Assembly (NCBI GenBank): GCA_021776375.1
Contig: JAJFGA010000090.1
Coordinates: 52,239 to 116,238 of the forward strand
DNA length: 64,000 nt
Direction: 5' to 3'
Origin: Hyphococcus sp.
GTDB taxonomy: Bacteria > Pseudomonadota > Alphaproteobacteria > Caulobacterales > Parvularculaceae
Positions 52,450 through 60,998 of the stretch are shown one piece after another. Position 1 is the first letter of the stretch. The number at the start of each line of letters is the position of its first letter. Under the pieces are notes generated by a model. That model did not search any database. It was not told where the DNA came from and saw only the letters and a program-made list of their open reading frames with translations. The position numbers and the translations under genes are program-made.

Positions 52450-53208
52450 TCAATAATGCGCGCCGGTGCGCGCGTCCTGCATCAGGCGTTTCATTTCCTT
52501 CACCACTTCGCCCAGCCCCACGAACACGGCCTCGCCGACGAGGAAATGGCCGATATTGAGTTCGACGATCTCAGGGATCGCCGCGACCGGCTGGACATTC
52601 AAAAACGTCAGGCCGTGGCCGGCATGGACTTCAAGCCCCAAACTGTCGGCGAGCTCGGCGGCGGTTTTGATTTTCTCAAACTCGGCGCTGATGCGCGCGG
52701 GCTCTGTCGCCGCCGTCGCCTCGTAATAGGCGCCGGTGTGGATTTCTATTACCGGCGCGCCGGTGGATTTCGCCGCCTCGATCTGGCTTGTCTCCGGATC
52801 AATGAACAGCGACACCCGCGCGCCTATATCGGTCAGCTCACGGACAAAGGGCGCGATAAAGTTATGCTGGCCAGCGACATCAAGCCCGCCCTCGGTCGTG
52901 CGTTCATTGCGGTTTTCCGGCACCAGGCAACAGCCATGGGGTTTGACTTCGCTCACCAGCTTCAGCATTTCCGCCGTCGCCGCCATTTCGAAATTAAGCG
53001 GCAGGTCGATCTCTTCCTTGAGACGGCGCATATCATCATCGACAATATGCCGGCGGTCTTCGCGCAGATGCGCGGTGATGCCGTCAGCGCCGGCGCAGGC
53101 GACCAGTTCAGCAGCGCGCACCGGGTCGGGGTGCGCCCCGCCCCGCGCATTCCTGATCGTCGCGACATGGTCAATATTAACGCCGAGGCGCAGCGGTTTC
53201 TTATTCAC
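52450..53208 (-). CDS. pdxJ: Pyridoxine 5'-phosphate synthase
   Basis: A 252-residue TIM-barrel enzyme that condenses 1-deoxyxylulose 5-phosphate with 3-amino-2-oxopropyl phosphate to give pyridoxine 5'-phosphate. Signatures are [17 protein letters not shown] at the start, [34 protein letters not shown] and [12 protein letters not shown]. The start is a GTG at 53208 overlapping the pyrE TGA (GTGA). Upstream and downstream genes are on the same strand. Confidence 0.96.
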   Translation of the reverse strand: MNKKPLRLGVNIDHVATIRNARGGAHPDPVRAAELVACAGADGITAHLREDRRHIVDDDMRRLKEEIDLPLNFEMAATAEMLKLVSEVKPHGCCLVPENRNERTTEGGLDVAGQHNFIAPFVRELTDIGARVSLFIDPETSQIEAAKSTGAPVIEIHTGAYYEATAATEPARISAEFEKIKTAAELADSLGLEVHAGHGLTFLNVQPVAAIPEIVELNIGHFLVGEAVFVGLGEVVKEMKRLMQDARTGAHY

Positions 53209-53792
53209 TGGCTTACTCCGCGGCTGCCGGGTTTGACGGCGGGCGTGTCTTTCAAATGCGGCGGGAGATCATCGGCCGGCCAAGCATCGACTTTCAACTG
53301 CGCCAGGGCAATCACCGGCGCGCCGATCTCCGCCGCTCCGTTCGAGCGGTCAACCAGGCAGGCCAGCGCTAACACTTCACCGCCTGCATTTCTCACCGCT
53401 TCAATCGCTTCGCGCGCAGACAGGCCGGTTGAGACAATGTCTTCAACAACCAACACCCGCGCACCCGGCTCTAACGTGAAGCCGCGGCGCAAACAAAACT
53501 TGCCGTCAACGCGTTCGAGAAACATGAACGGCGCGCCGACATGACGCGCGGCCTCATAACCGTAGATGATCGCGCCCATCGCCGGAGAGATCACATAGTC
53601 GATCTTGCCTGGGATTGCGGCGCCCGCCTTTTCCGCCAGCGCTTTGCACAAGCGCGCGGTGCGCTCCGGATACATCGAGACGATGGACTTGTTGAGATAA
53701 GTATCGCTATGCAGACCGGACGATAAGATGAAGTGGCCCTTCTGCAAGGCGCCGGCTTGTTCAAACTCGCGTAACGCCTCAGAGCTGTTCAT
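53205..53792 (-). CDS. pyrE: Orotate phosphoribosyltransferase
   Basis: A 195-residue type I phosphoribosyltransferase of pyrimidine synthesis (orotate + PRPP to OMP). The PRPP loop is [18 protein letters not shown] (about residues 118-135), preceded by the family phrase [15 protein letters not shown] and by [12 protein letters not shown]. Its start overlaps the end of the rsh gene by 14 bases, so translation is likely coupled. The C-terminal tail [14 protein letters not shown] is slightly longer than in enteric PyrE. Confidence 0.96.
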   Translation of the reverse strand: MNSSEALREFEQAGALQKGHFILSSGLHSDTYLNKSIVSMYPERTARLCKALAEKAGAAIPGKIDYVISPAMGAIIYGYEAARHVGAPFMFLERVDGKFCLRRGFTLEPGARVLVVEDIVSTGLSAREAIEAVRNAGGEVLALACLVDRSNGAAEIGAPVIALAQLKVDAWPADDLPPHLKDTPAVKPGSRGVSQ

Positions 53793-56109
53793 CGTCTTCG
53801 ATCCCTATTCGCTCCGCAGACAAAACCGTCGGCGCCGCGCGGAGCCCCGCCAACGCCTGCGCCAATTGGCGCGCATCATGAACCTCAACGTCCATCACGA
53901 CGTCGATAAACTCTTTAGAGCGATTTTGCAGCCGCATGCTGGCGATTGAAATCCCGTAGCGCGCGATAATCCCGGCGATCTCGCTGAGAACGCCGACGCC
54001 ATTCTGCACCGTCACGGTAAGCCGCGCAAAAGCGTTTTGCTGCTCCTCGTCAGTGTCGCGCCATTTGAGATCAAGCCAGCGGCTTTGCGGCGGATCTTGC
54101 TTTGCCAGTTGTTCACAATGAATGGTGTGAACAGTAATGCCGCCGTCATCGCCGCGAATGCCGACAATGCGCTCGCCGGGCAGCGGCGTGCAGCACCGCG
54201 CAATGCGAACCGAAACGCCAGGGGTCAAGCCGGAAATCGCTACGCGCGGCTTGAATTCATGCAGGTTCGCCGGACGGATTTCACCTTCGCTGGCCGCCGA
54301 GGCGCCCGGATAGACCGCCTCAATCAGCTGATTGACCGGCAAGTCACCGCGGCCGACGCTCACCAACACGTCTTCGACCGATTTCTTGCCAAGCTTGCGC
54401 AAGCCCGCACGCACGCCCTTCAGCGAAAACTGCAGATGCGCGCCGGTAAAAACACTCTCTGCAATCGATCGGCCGAGCGCCAGATGTTCGTCATATTGCA
54501 TCTTCTTGATGCGGCGGCGGATGGCGCTGCGCGCCCGACCCGATACGGCGATGATCTCCCATTCCGCCGGCACCGGTGCATTTTCCGAGCGCAAGACTTC
54601 AACCACATCGCCGGTCTCCAGCAATTTGCGCAAAGGACGTTGCACGCCGTTGATCTTTGCGCCGATGCATTGGTCGCCAACATCGGTATGCACGCCATAG
54701 GCAAAATCGAGCGCCGTTGCGCCCTTGGGCAGGGCAATGACGCGGCTCTTGGGTGTGAAGCAGAACACCTGATCTTGAAACAGCTCAAGCTTGGCGTATT
54801 GCAGCGCTTCGTCGAGGTCTTCTCCGCCTTGAAACATTTCAACCAGACGGCGCGGCGTCTCATAGGGGTCGTATTGTTTGGGGCCGACAATTTCAACGCT
54901 GGCGCCATTTCCGCCTACGTCCTTATATTGCCAGTGCGCGGCGACGCCGCGCTCGGCGGTCTCATGCATTTCGTACGTGCGGATCTGAATCTCAATGCGC
55001 TGACGGCGGCCGTCACGCCATGGCGGACCGACCACCGCGGTATGGATGGAGCGGTAATTATTCGGCTTCGGCGCTGAGATATAATCGTCAAATTCCGACG
55101 GGATCATGCGCCAGTTGGAATGAATGATCCCGAGCGCACGATAGCAATCGTGCACCGTATCAACCAGCACGCGGAAAGCATAAATATCAGCCAGATCGTC
55201 AAACGAGACATTCTTGTGCTGCATTTTGCGCCAGATTGAATACGCGCGTTTTTCGCGGCTATAGACTTGTGTATCGAGACCTTCGACCTCGAGCTTTTGA
55301 CGCAGCACGTTGGCAAGCTCGACAACGCCGCCGACCGAGTGCTGATGCAACTCATCAAGGCGTCGGCTGATGGTTGCATAAGCGTCAGCGCTTAACTCAC
55401 GGAAAGCGATATCTTCCAACTCTTCGCGAAACCGCTGAACGCCGATGCGCCCGGCGAGCGGCGCGTAAATCTCCATTGTCTCAAGCGAGATGCGCTGTCG
55501 TTTCTCCGTATTGGCGATGTAATGGAGCGTGCGCATATTGTGCAGACGGTCAGCAAGCTTGACCAGCAAGACGCGAACATCGTCCGCCATGGCGACGACA
55601 AATTTGCGGAAGTTCTCCGCCTGTTTACTGGCCTCATCACGCAACTCAATGCGCGAAAGTTTGGTGACGCCATCGACAAGCCGCGCGATCTCTGCGCCAA
55701 AATGCTTTTGGATATCGCCGATCGTATAATCGGTATCTTCAACAACGTCGTGCAACAACGCCGTGACTACGGTTGCCGCATCGGCGCGCAGCTCGGTCAG
55801 GATCGCCGCCACCGCAAGGGGATGAGAAAAGTACGGATCGCCAGACTGACGGGTCTGGTCGCCATGGGCTTTCATTGCAAAAATATAGGCGCGATTGAGA
55901 ATATCTTCGTCTGCGTCACGATCATAGGCGCGCACCAGATCGACAAGTTCAGCCTGCCTGATAAACCCGACCGGATGCGAGGCTTTCGACGGCGGCGAAC
56001 CTTTGGTTTCATTTTCAGAAGTGTGCGTCTCGAGCGGCGCAGATGAATCGTGCGGCTTTTCCGCAGGACCGGTGTCGGATTTTGATTTGGCCGTCAGTTT
56101 ATCAGCCAT
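53779..56109 (-). CDS. rsh: Bifunctional (p)ppGpp synthetase/hydrolase (RelA/SpoT homologue)
   Basis: A 776-residue long RSH protein, the alphaproteobacterial alarmone enzyme. The hydrolase HD domain is intact (HDVVEDTDY near residue 116), the synthetase domain has DLADIYAFRVLVDTVHDCYRAL and YRSIHTAVVGP, and TGS (VFCFTPKSRVIALPKGATALDFAY), zinc-finger and ACT domains follow. An N-terminal tail of about 45 residues rich in Ser, Lys and Glu precedes the HD domain. The product controls growth, stress and cell-cycle timing. It lies between rpoZ and pyrE, the usual position. Confidence 0.95.
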   Translation of the reverse strand: MADKLTAKSKSDTGPAEKPHDSSAPLETHTSENETKGSPPSKASHPVGFIRQAELVDLVRAYDRDADEDILNRAYIFAMKAHGDQTRQSGDPYFSHPLAVAAILTELRADAATVVTALLHDVVEDTDYTIGDIQKHFGAEIARLVDGVTKLSRIELRDEASKQAENFRKFVVAMADDVRVLLVKLADRLHNMRTLHYIANTEKRQRISLETMEIYAPLAGRIGVQRFREELEDIAFRELSADAYATISRRLDELHQHSVGGVVELANVLRQKLEVEGLDTQVYSREKRAYSIWRKMQHKNVSFDDLADIYAFRVLVDTVHDCYRALGIIHSNWRMIPSEFDDYISAPKPNNYRSIHTAVVGPPWRDGRRQRIEIQIRTYEMHETAERGVAAHWQYKDVGGNGASVEIVGPKQYDPYETPRRLVEMFQGGEDLDEALQYAKLELFQDQVFCFTPKSRVIALPKGATALDFAYGVHTDVGDQCIGAKINGVQRPLRKLLETGDVVEVLRSENAPVPAEWEIIAVSGRARSAIRRRIKKMQYDEHLALGRSIAESVFTGAHLQFSLKGVRAGLRKLGKKSVEDVLVSVGRGDLPVNQLIEAVYPGASAASEGEIRPANLHEFKPRVAISGLTPGVSVRIARCCTPLPGERIVGIRGDDGGITVHTIHCEQLAKQDPPQSRWLDLKWRDTDEEQQNAFARLTVTVQNGVGVLSEIAGIIARYGISIASMRLQNRSKEFIDVVMDVEVHDARQLAQALAGLRAAPTVLSAERIGIEDDEQL

Positions 56110-56190
56110 TTCCCATCGGCCATGTTCGCGGCGCGTTCAAAACCGGTCCGGTGAAACGCTGCGCGGTATTTGCGCTATCTTCTTTGACGC

Positions 56191-56556
56191 TTAGCCTTTC
56201 GGCAATGTCTGCGGGGTCGTCATCCCGGCAGCCTGGATCGCCTTAAGGTAATCATCTTCATTCATCTGATCAAATTCCGGCGCATCGGCGCGCTCAGATC
56301 CTGCTTCCGTGTCTTCGCCCTCGTCGAATTCAACCTGTTTCTGCAGGGATTGCACCAGCTCTTCATCAAGCTCTGATGGCGTGAGCACGGTTTCGGCAAT
56401 TTCGCGGAGCGCAACGACCGGATTTTTATCATTGTCGCGATCGACCATGAGCGGCGCGCCGGAGGCGAGAATGCGGGCGCGGTGAGCCGCCAAAAGGACG
56501 AGGTCAAAGCGATTGGTAACCTGCTCGACGCAATCTTCTACCGTGACGCGGGCCAT
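56191..56556 (-). CDS. rpoZ: RNA polymerase omega subunit
   Basis: A 121-residue omega subunit that aids RNA polymerase assembly and is part of the ppGpp site. It begins [20 protein letters not shown] and continues [13 protein letters not shown], the family signature. AGGAG lies 5 bases before the ATG at 56556. The acidic C-terminal extension ([20 protein letters not shown]) is typical of alphaproteobacterial omega. It is directly upstream of rsh, consistent with a stringent-response unit. Confidence 0.95.
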   Translation of the reverse strand: MARVTVEDCVEQVTNRFDLVLLAAHRARILASGAPLMVDRDNDKNPVVALREIAETVLTPSELDEELVQSLQKQVEFDEGEDTEAGSERADAPEFDQMNEDDYLKAIQAAGMTTPQTLPKG

Positions 56557-56638
56557 TCTAGTCTCCTGATAATCGGACTTGCTGAGATATCGCCCCTCTT
56601 GGCGAGATACAAGCGCTGCAATGCAAAAAATCGCCAAA

Positions 56639-57142
56639 TTATTGCAAAATTTGCTGCGCCGCACGCACTGGCAGGGCGGCCAGCATTTCACGCACCGTTT
56701 TACCGGTTTCCGGCGAGCGCCAATCCGGGGCGATATCGGCCAGCGGCGCCAGCACGAATTCCCGCTCCGCCAGACGCGGATGCGGCAGCTGAAAGCCGCC
56801 ACCGCCCTCTTCGCGCCGTCCGTTGCGGCGCTCCCGGCCATAGGCGATGAGATCGAGGTCAAGCGTGCGCGGCGCGTTTTTGCGCCGGCGCAGACGCCCA
56901 AACCCCGCCTCAATAGCATGCAACACCGCAAGCAAGGTCTCTGGCTGAAGATCGGTCTCAATAACCGCCGCAGCATTCACGAATGGCGGCTCGGCCGGGT
57001 CGGGCCAGGCCGGCGTGTGATAGAGTGGGGAGACCGCAAGCATGTCGGTTAGCCGCGCCAAGGCAGAAAAGGCGCTTAAAACAATCTGTTGCGAATCAAT
57101 GCCGCAAAAAGGCAAACTCGAACCGGCGGCGATTAGAATCAT
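56639..57142 (-). CDS. folK: 2-Amino-4-hydroxy-6-hydroxymethyldihydropteridine pyrophosphokinase
   Basis: A 167-residue HPPK that pyrophosphorylates 6-hydroxymethyl-dihydropterin in folate synthesis. It starts [19 protein letters not shown], then [22 protein letters not shown], and has the catalytic signature [11 protein letters not shown] and the [16 protein letters not shown] motif. I chose the ATG at 57142; the frame opens at 57289 in the divergent gene's territory. The usual folP/folB partners are not adjacent. It is divergent from the NYN-domain gene. Confidence 0.93.
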   Translation of the reverse strand: MILIAAGSSLPFCGIDSQQIVLSAFSALARLTDMLAVSPLYHTPAWPDPAEPPFVNAAAVIETDLQPETLLAVLHAIEAGFGRLRRRKNAPRTLDLDLIAYGRERRNGRREEGGGGFQLPHPRLAEREFVLAPLADIAPDWRSPETGKTVREMLAALPVRAAQQILQ

Positions 57143-57206
57143 TATTTCTACCTTCCGATAAACTACCCGCCCGAAACTGATATAAAAAGTAATATTTGAG
57201 GCATTT

Positions 57207-57842
57207 ATGGCAAGTTTCTTAGGACTGCGCGAAACTGAAAGAACCGCATTTTTTATCGACGGCGCCAATCTATACAAGGCCGCGCGCAACCTTGGTTTTG
57301 ATATTGATTACAAAAACTTGCTGGAGAAAACGAAGTCAAGCTGTCAGCTTTTGCGGGCTTCATATTACACATCCATCCAAGAAGATCGCGACCAGGATTA
57401 TTCCCCGCTCCGCCCTCTCGTCGACTGGCTTGATTACAATGGCTACACCATGGTTACCAAAGCCACGCGGGAATTTACAGACCAGCAGGGCCGCAAGCGA
57501 TTTAAAGGCTCGACAGACATCGAACTGGTTGTCGATATGCTGCTGCTTGCCAGCCGGCTAGACCATATCGTCATCTTCAGCGGTAACGGCGATTTCCGCC
57601 GCGCTATAGAAGCGGTGAAAGTCAAGGGCGTGCGCGTCACCGTGGTCTCAACCGTGAAGTCCTCGCCGCCGATGGCGTCCGACGATCTGCGCCGGCAGGC
57701 CGACAGCTTTATCGACCTCGCCGATCTGGAAAAGGTCATCGGCCGTTCTGGCGCGCCGGCGCGCAAACCGCAGGCGGAGAAAGCTGATTACGAAGATGAA
57801 TATGATGATGAATTAGACGAAGAGTACGAAGACATAGAGTAA
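57207..57842 (+). CDS. NYN-domain (LabA/DUF88-like) putative ribonuclease
   Basis: A 211-residue PIN-like NYN protein. Acidic active-site residues appear in FFIDGANLYKAARNLG (Asp near residue 17), STDIELVVDMLLLAS (about 98) and FSGNGDFRRAIEAVK (about 125); the fold and order match LabA/DUF88. Such proteins are candidate RNases. The C-terminus is a highly acidic tail (residues about 190-211). It is followed after 10 bases by the uracil-DNA glycosylase gene, so the two are co-transcribed. Confidence 0.9.
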   Translation: MASFLGLRETERTAFFIDGANLYKAARNLGFDIDYKNLLEKTKSSCQLLRASYYTSIQEDRDQDYSPLRPLVDWLDYNGYTMVTKATREFTDQQGRKRFKGSTDIELVVDMLLLASRLDHIVIFSGNGDFRRAIEAVKVKGVRVTVVSTVKSSPPMASDDLRRQADSFIDLADLEKVIGRSGAPARKPQAEKADYEDEYDDELDEEYEDIE

Positions 57843-57852
57843 GGATATTCGA

Positions 57853-58524
57853 TTGAGTGATGGCAATGCGATAGACCCAGCGCCCGACTGCGCGCTTTGT
57901 CCGCGGCTTGCAAAGTTTCGTGCCGAAAATAAATCTACCTATCCGTATTATTTCAACGCTCCGGCGCCATCTTTTGGGCCGCGCACTGCCTCGCTTTTAA
58001 TTGTTGGGCTCGCACCTGGCCTCCATGGCGCTAACCGCACCGGGCGGGCTTTCACGGGCGACGCTTCCGGCGATCTGCTTTATGCAACGCTGGCAAAATT
58101 CGGACTTTCCAAAGGCCGATATGCATCGGCGGCCAATGACGGATTGCGACTTAAAAAAACCGCCATCACCAACGCAGTGCGTTGCCTGCCGCCTGGCAAC
58201 AAACCGAACGGCCAGGAAATCAGGACTTGCCGGCAGTTTTTAACAACTCAGATCAAGCGCATGAAAAATCTGCGCGCGATTTTGTGTCTCGGCCGCATCG
58301 CCCACGCATCCACGCTTGCCGCCCTAGACATCAAGCAGAAAGATGCACCGTTCAGCCATGGCGCCCGCCATCCGGTTCCGGCGACGCAAATTATACTGTT
58401 CGACAGCTATCATTGCTCCCGATACAACACCAATACAGGGCGATTGACCGCCAAAATGTTTGAAAACGTGTTCGCAACGATGAAAACCTGTATAGAAATC
58501 CCGCCCGCAATCGCGGCCGAATAA
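57853..58524 (+). CDS. Uracil-DNA glycosylase, family 5 (UdgB-like)
   Basis: A 223-residue DNA glycosylase that starts base-excision repair by removing uracil and related deaminated bases. The catalytic motif is LAPGLHGANRTGRAFTGD (about residues 52-69), and the second motif region HCSRYNTNTGRLT (about 193) is typical of family 5. Four cysteines for a 4Fe-4S cluster appear in CALCPRL near the start, AVRCLPPG and IRTCRQF. The start is a TTG at 57853. It follows the NYN gene. Confidence 0.9.
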   Translation: MSDGNAIDPAPDCALCPRLAKFRAENKSTYPYYFNAPAPSFGPRTASLLIVGLAPGLHGANRTGRAFTGDASGDLLYATLAKFGLSKGRYASAANDGLRLKKTAITNAVRCLPPGNKPNGQEIRTCRQFLTTQIKRMKNLRAILCLGRIAHASTLAALDIKQKDAPFSHGARHPVPATQIILFDSYHCSRYNTNTGRLTAKMFENVFATMKTCIEIPPAIAAE

Positions 58525-58547
58525 AATTCCGGCGGAGAGAGCTTGCC

Positions 58548-59015
58548 ATGCCCAGAAATTGGGGCCTGCCTGCGAAAGACCAACACGCTGCGTTCATCAA
58601 CGCAAAGACCGCCAAGCCGTTGCTGACGCTGATGGTCTCTGCGATATTCGGCGTGATCGGCGCCTCGGTTGCCGCTGTCAGCTTTACCGAGGCGCGCGCC
58701 CTTCTGCCCGATCTTTTTCATGGCGCGAGCCTGATCGCCGCTGTTATCACGGCGGGGTTTGGCTGCTGGAGTTATATCTGGCTGGCGAGGCCGCGCTTTG
58801 CCGCGCAATTCTCCGGCCAGGGCGATGCGTTTTCAGGCCTGTTGCGGTTTTACGTGCGCGCTGCAATCGTTTTGTTTGTGGTTTTAATCGTCGGGCAATA
58901 CGCCCATATCCTGACGCCGGACATTATCGGCGTATTGCTGCTATGCGTCTCAGGCGGCGCCGGCGCGGCGGCGGCGTTCCAGACCGTGCTCGCATTTGTT
59001 CCCTATTATGAATAG
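58548..59015 (+). CDS. Uncharacterised four-helix membrane protein
   Basis: A 155-residue protein with four hydrophobic segments (LLTLMVSAIFGVIGASVAAV, ASLIAAVITAGFGCWSYIW, AAIVLFVVLIVGQYAHIL and IIGVLLLCVSGGAGAAAAF) and short loops. GGAGAG lies before the ATG at 58548. I do not recognise a family. It is 23 bases after the glycosylase gene on the same strand and convergent with the methyltransferase gene. Confidence 0.7.
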   Translation: MPRNWGLPAKDQHAAFINAKTAKPLLTLMVSAIFGVIGASVAAVSFTEARALLPDLFHGASLIAAVITAGFGCWSYIWLARPRFAAQFSGQGDAFSGLLRFYVRAAIVLFVVLIVGQYAHILTPDIIGVLLLCVSGGAGAAAAFQTVLAFVPYYE

Positions 59016-59036
59016 CCAGCGCTACATAGCTACGCG

Positions 59037-59516
59037 TTAAATCCAGCGGCGCGTCTTGGTGCGGTAGTGATCGTATTCCGGACCGAACCGGCGCGCGAGA
59101 TAGGCTTCCTCCGGCGGGATGACAAAGAAATTGAAAATAACCCCGGCGGCGATGGTGGTTACAATGACCCACACATTCAGCGTTGCAATGCCAAACCCGA
59201 TGCCGAACAACATCATCGCCAGATAAATTGGGTTGCGGGAATAGCGGTAAACGCCGTCGGTAAAGAGCTGACGCGAGGGCGTGCCCGGCGGCAGGGTTTC
59301 TCCGGCCTCAGCAAAAGCGGAGATCGCCGTCACCACAAGCACGACCGAGCCAAGCAACAAAACACCACCGGCGGCTTCGGCGAGGATGCGCGGCATGGCG
59401 AGCCAGCCGCCGGCGAAAACGCGAATGATGTAGCCGATCAGCAGCGCCGAAAAAAACACCGTCGGCGGATGGATCGAGACATGCGGGTGGTCTTCATCAT
59501 TTGTGCTCATCATCAT
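59037..59516 (-). CDS. Isoprenylcysteine carboxyl methyltransferase-family membrane protein
   Basis: A 159-residue membrane protein with four helices and the ICMT/PEMT-family SAM-binding C-terminus: [20 protein letters not shown], then [26 protein letters not shown]. These enzymes methylate carboxyl groups or lipids; the bacterial substrates are mostly unknown. Its start overlaps the smpB stop by four bases, so it is in the dapA-smpB operon. Three ATG codons in a row near the start leave the exact first residue open. Confidence 0.88.
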   Translation of the reverse strand: MMMSTNDEDHPHVSIHPPTVFFSALLIGYIIRVFAGGWLAMPRILAEAAGGVLLLGSVVLVVTAISAFAEAGETLPPGTPSRQLFTDGVYRYSRNPIYLAMMLFGIGFGIATLNVWVIVTTIAAGVIFNFFVIPPEEAYLARRFGPEYDHYRTKTRRWI

Positions 59517-59986
59517 CCTCTGTCGCGCAACAGCCGCTGCTTTGACCGCGCCCAGTCCCGATCTTTGGAGGTGTCGCGTTTGTCATGCATTTTTTTGCCC
59601 TGGCCGATGCCAATTTCGAGCTTGGCCATGCCGCGCGCATTAAAGTACAGGCGCAAAGGCACCAGCGTGAAGCCTTTTCTCTCAACCGCCTGGACCAATC
59701 GCGCCATCTCACGCTTGTGCAGCAACAACTTACGCGGCCGTTTGGGTTCGTGGTTTTGACGGTTACCGGCGGAATATTCCGGAATGTTGGCGTTGATCAG
59801 CCAGATCTCGCCATTCTCCGGCGAGGCGTAACTCTCGGCAATGTTGACCTTGCCCTCGCGCATCGCCTTCACTTCGGTGCCAGTCAGCACAATGCCGACC
59901 TCCAGAACATCATTGATTAAATAATCAAAACGCGCGCGGCGGTTTACTGCGATGACTTTCCTGTTTTCAGTCTTGTTGTCGGCCAT
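59513..59986 (-). CDS. smpB: SsrA-binding protein SmpB
   Basis: A 157-residue SmpB, the tmRNA partner in ribosome rescue. It begins [26 protein letters not shown] and has the phrases [33 protein letters not shown] and the basic C-terminal tail [20 protein letters not shown]. The ATG at 59986 shares one base with the dapA TGA (TGATG). No ssrA (tmRNA) gene was found in this window. Confidence 0.96.
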   Translation of the reverse strand: MADNKTENRKVIAVNRRARFDYLINDVLEVGIVLTGTEVKAMREGKVNIAESYASPENGEIWLINANIPEYSAGNRQNHEPKRPRKLLLHKREMARLVQAVERKGFTLVPLRLYFNARGMAKLEIGIGQGKKMHDKRDTSKDRDWARSKQRLLRDRG

Positions 59987-60867
59987 CAATCAATCAGGCC
60001 CAGGCCTTCAAGCGCGGCGCGGACTTTCGCCTTTGCCGCATCACCGGGCGGCGTCATCGGCAGACGCACTTCGTTGGTGCATAAGCCCATCAGCGACAGG
60101 GCGTATTTCGTCGGCCCAGGCGAAGCGTCGAAAAATAACGCTTCCATCAACGGCGCAAGCCGGTCCTGAAGCGCCAGCGCGGCGGCAAAATCGCCGCGCA
60201 ATGTCGCGTCCTGCATTTGCGCACACAGCGCCGGCGCAACATTGGACGCCACCGAAATACATCCGCGCCCGCCCATCGCGTTAAAGCCAACCGCAGTCAT
60301 ATCCTCGCCCGACAGCTGCACAAAATCCGCATCGCAAGCAAGCCGTTGCAGCGCAACGCGCGCAAGGTCGGCGGTCGCATCCTTGATGCCGACAATCCTA
60401 GGCAATCTCGACAACCGCGCCAGCGTCTCAACAGAAAGGCTGACGGTCGTGCGCGCAGGAATATTGTAAATGATGATCGGCATGTCGGTGGCGCTATGGA
60501 GGGCTTCGTAATGCCCGGTCAGACCGGCCTGGTTGGGGCGGTTATAATAGCCCGTCACCGCTAGAATACCGTCGGCGCCAAACTCTTGCACCCGCTGCGC
60601 CATCGAGATGGCATAGGCGGTGTCATTGGACCCGGCCCCAGCAATTACCGGCGCGCGACCGGCCGCCGCCTCGACACAGAGCCGGACGGCCCGCTCGTGC
60701 TCAGGGTCAGAAAGGGTCGCAGATTCGCCGGTCGTTCCCACCGGCACCAGCGCATGCGTGCCCGCATCAACTTGAATGTTAACCATTTTCTGGAAAGCAT
60801 CGTCGTCGATGCGGCCGTCTTTGAAGGGAGTAACGAGGGCGGTGATGGACCCTTTAATTTGGTTCAT
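59986..60867 (-). CDS. dapA: 4-Hydroxy-tetrahydrodipicolinate synthase
   Basis: A 293-residue TIM-barrel aldolase of lysine and diaminopimelate synthesis that condenses pyruvate with aspartate semialdehyde. It starts [18 protein letters not shown], with [17 protein letters not shown], the tyrosine of the catalytic triad in [13 protein letters not shown] and the Schiff-base lysine in [12 protein letters not shown] (about residue 162). It is the first gene of a dapA-smpB-methyltransferase operon and divergent from the transglycosylase gene. Confidence 0.96.
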   Translation of the reverse strand: MNQIKGSITALVTPFKDGRIDDDAFQKMVNIQVDAGTHALVPVGTTGESATLSDPEHERAVRLCVEAAAGRAPVIAGAGSNDTAYAISMAQRVQEFGADGILAVTGYYNRPNQAGLTGHYEALHSATDMPIIIYNIPARTTVSLSVETLARLSRLPRIVGIKDATADLARVALQRLACDADFVQLSGEDMTAVGFNAMGGRGCISVASNVAPALCAQMQDATLRGDFAAALALQDRLAPLMEALFFDASPGPTKYALSLMGLCTNEVRLPMTPPGDAAKAKVRAALEGLGLID

Positions 60868-60998
60868 GAGCTCATTTTTCTGAATTGTGACCGATCGATA
60901 ACGTCCTATTTCAAAATCAGCAAGAGACGGGCTATTTTGAACCTGGCCACTTTGGGGTAGGTTGGGGCAGCTGCGTTCGTTGTGTGGGAGAAGCGGAA

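Noticed and set aside
56557..56976. N-terminal extension of the rpoZ frame
   Set aside because: It overlaps folK in another frame and lacks any domain; the ATG at 56556 with AGGAG gives a normal omega subunit.
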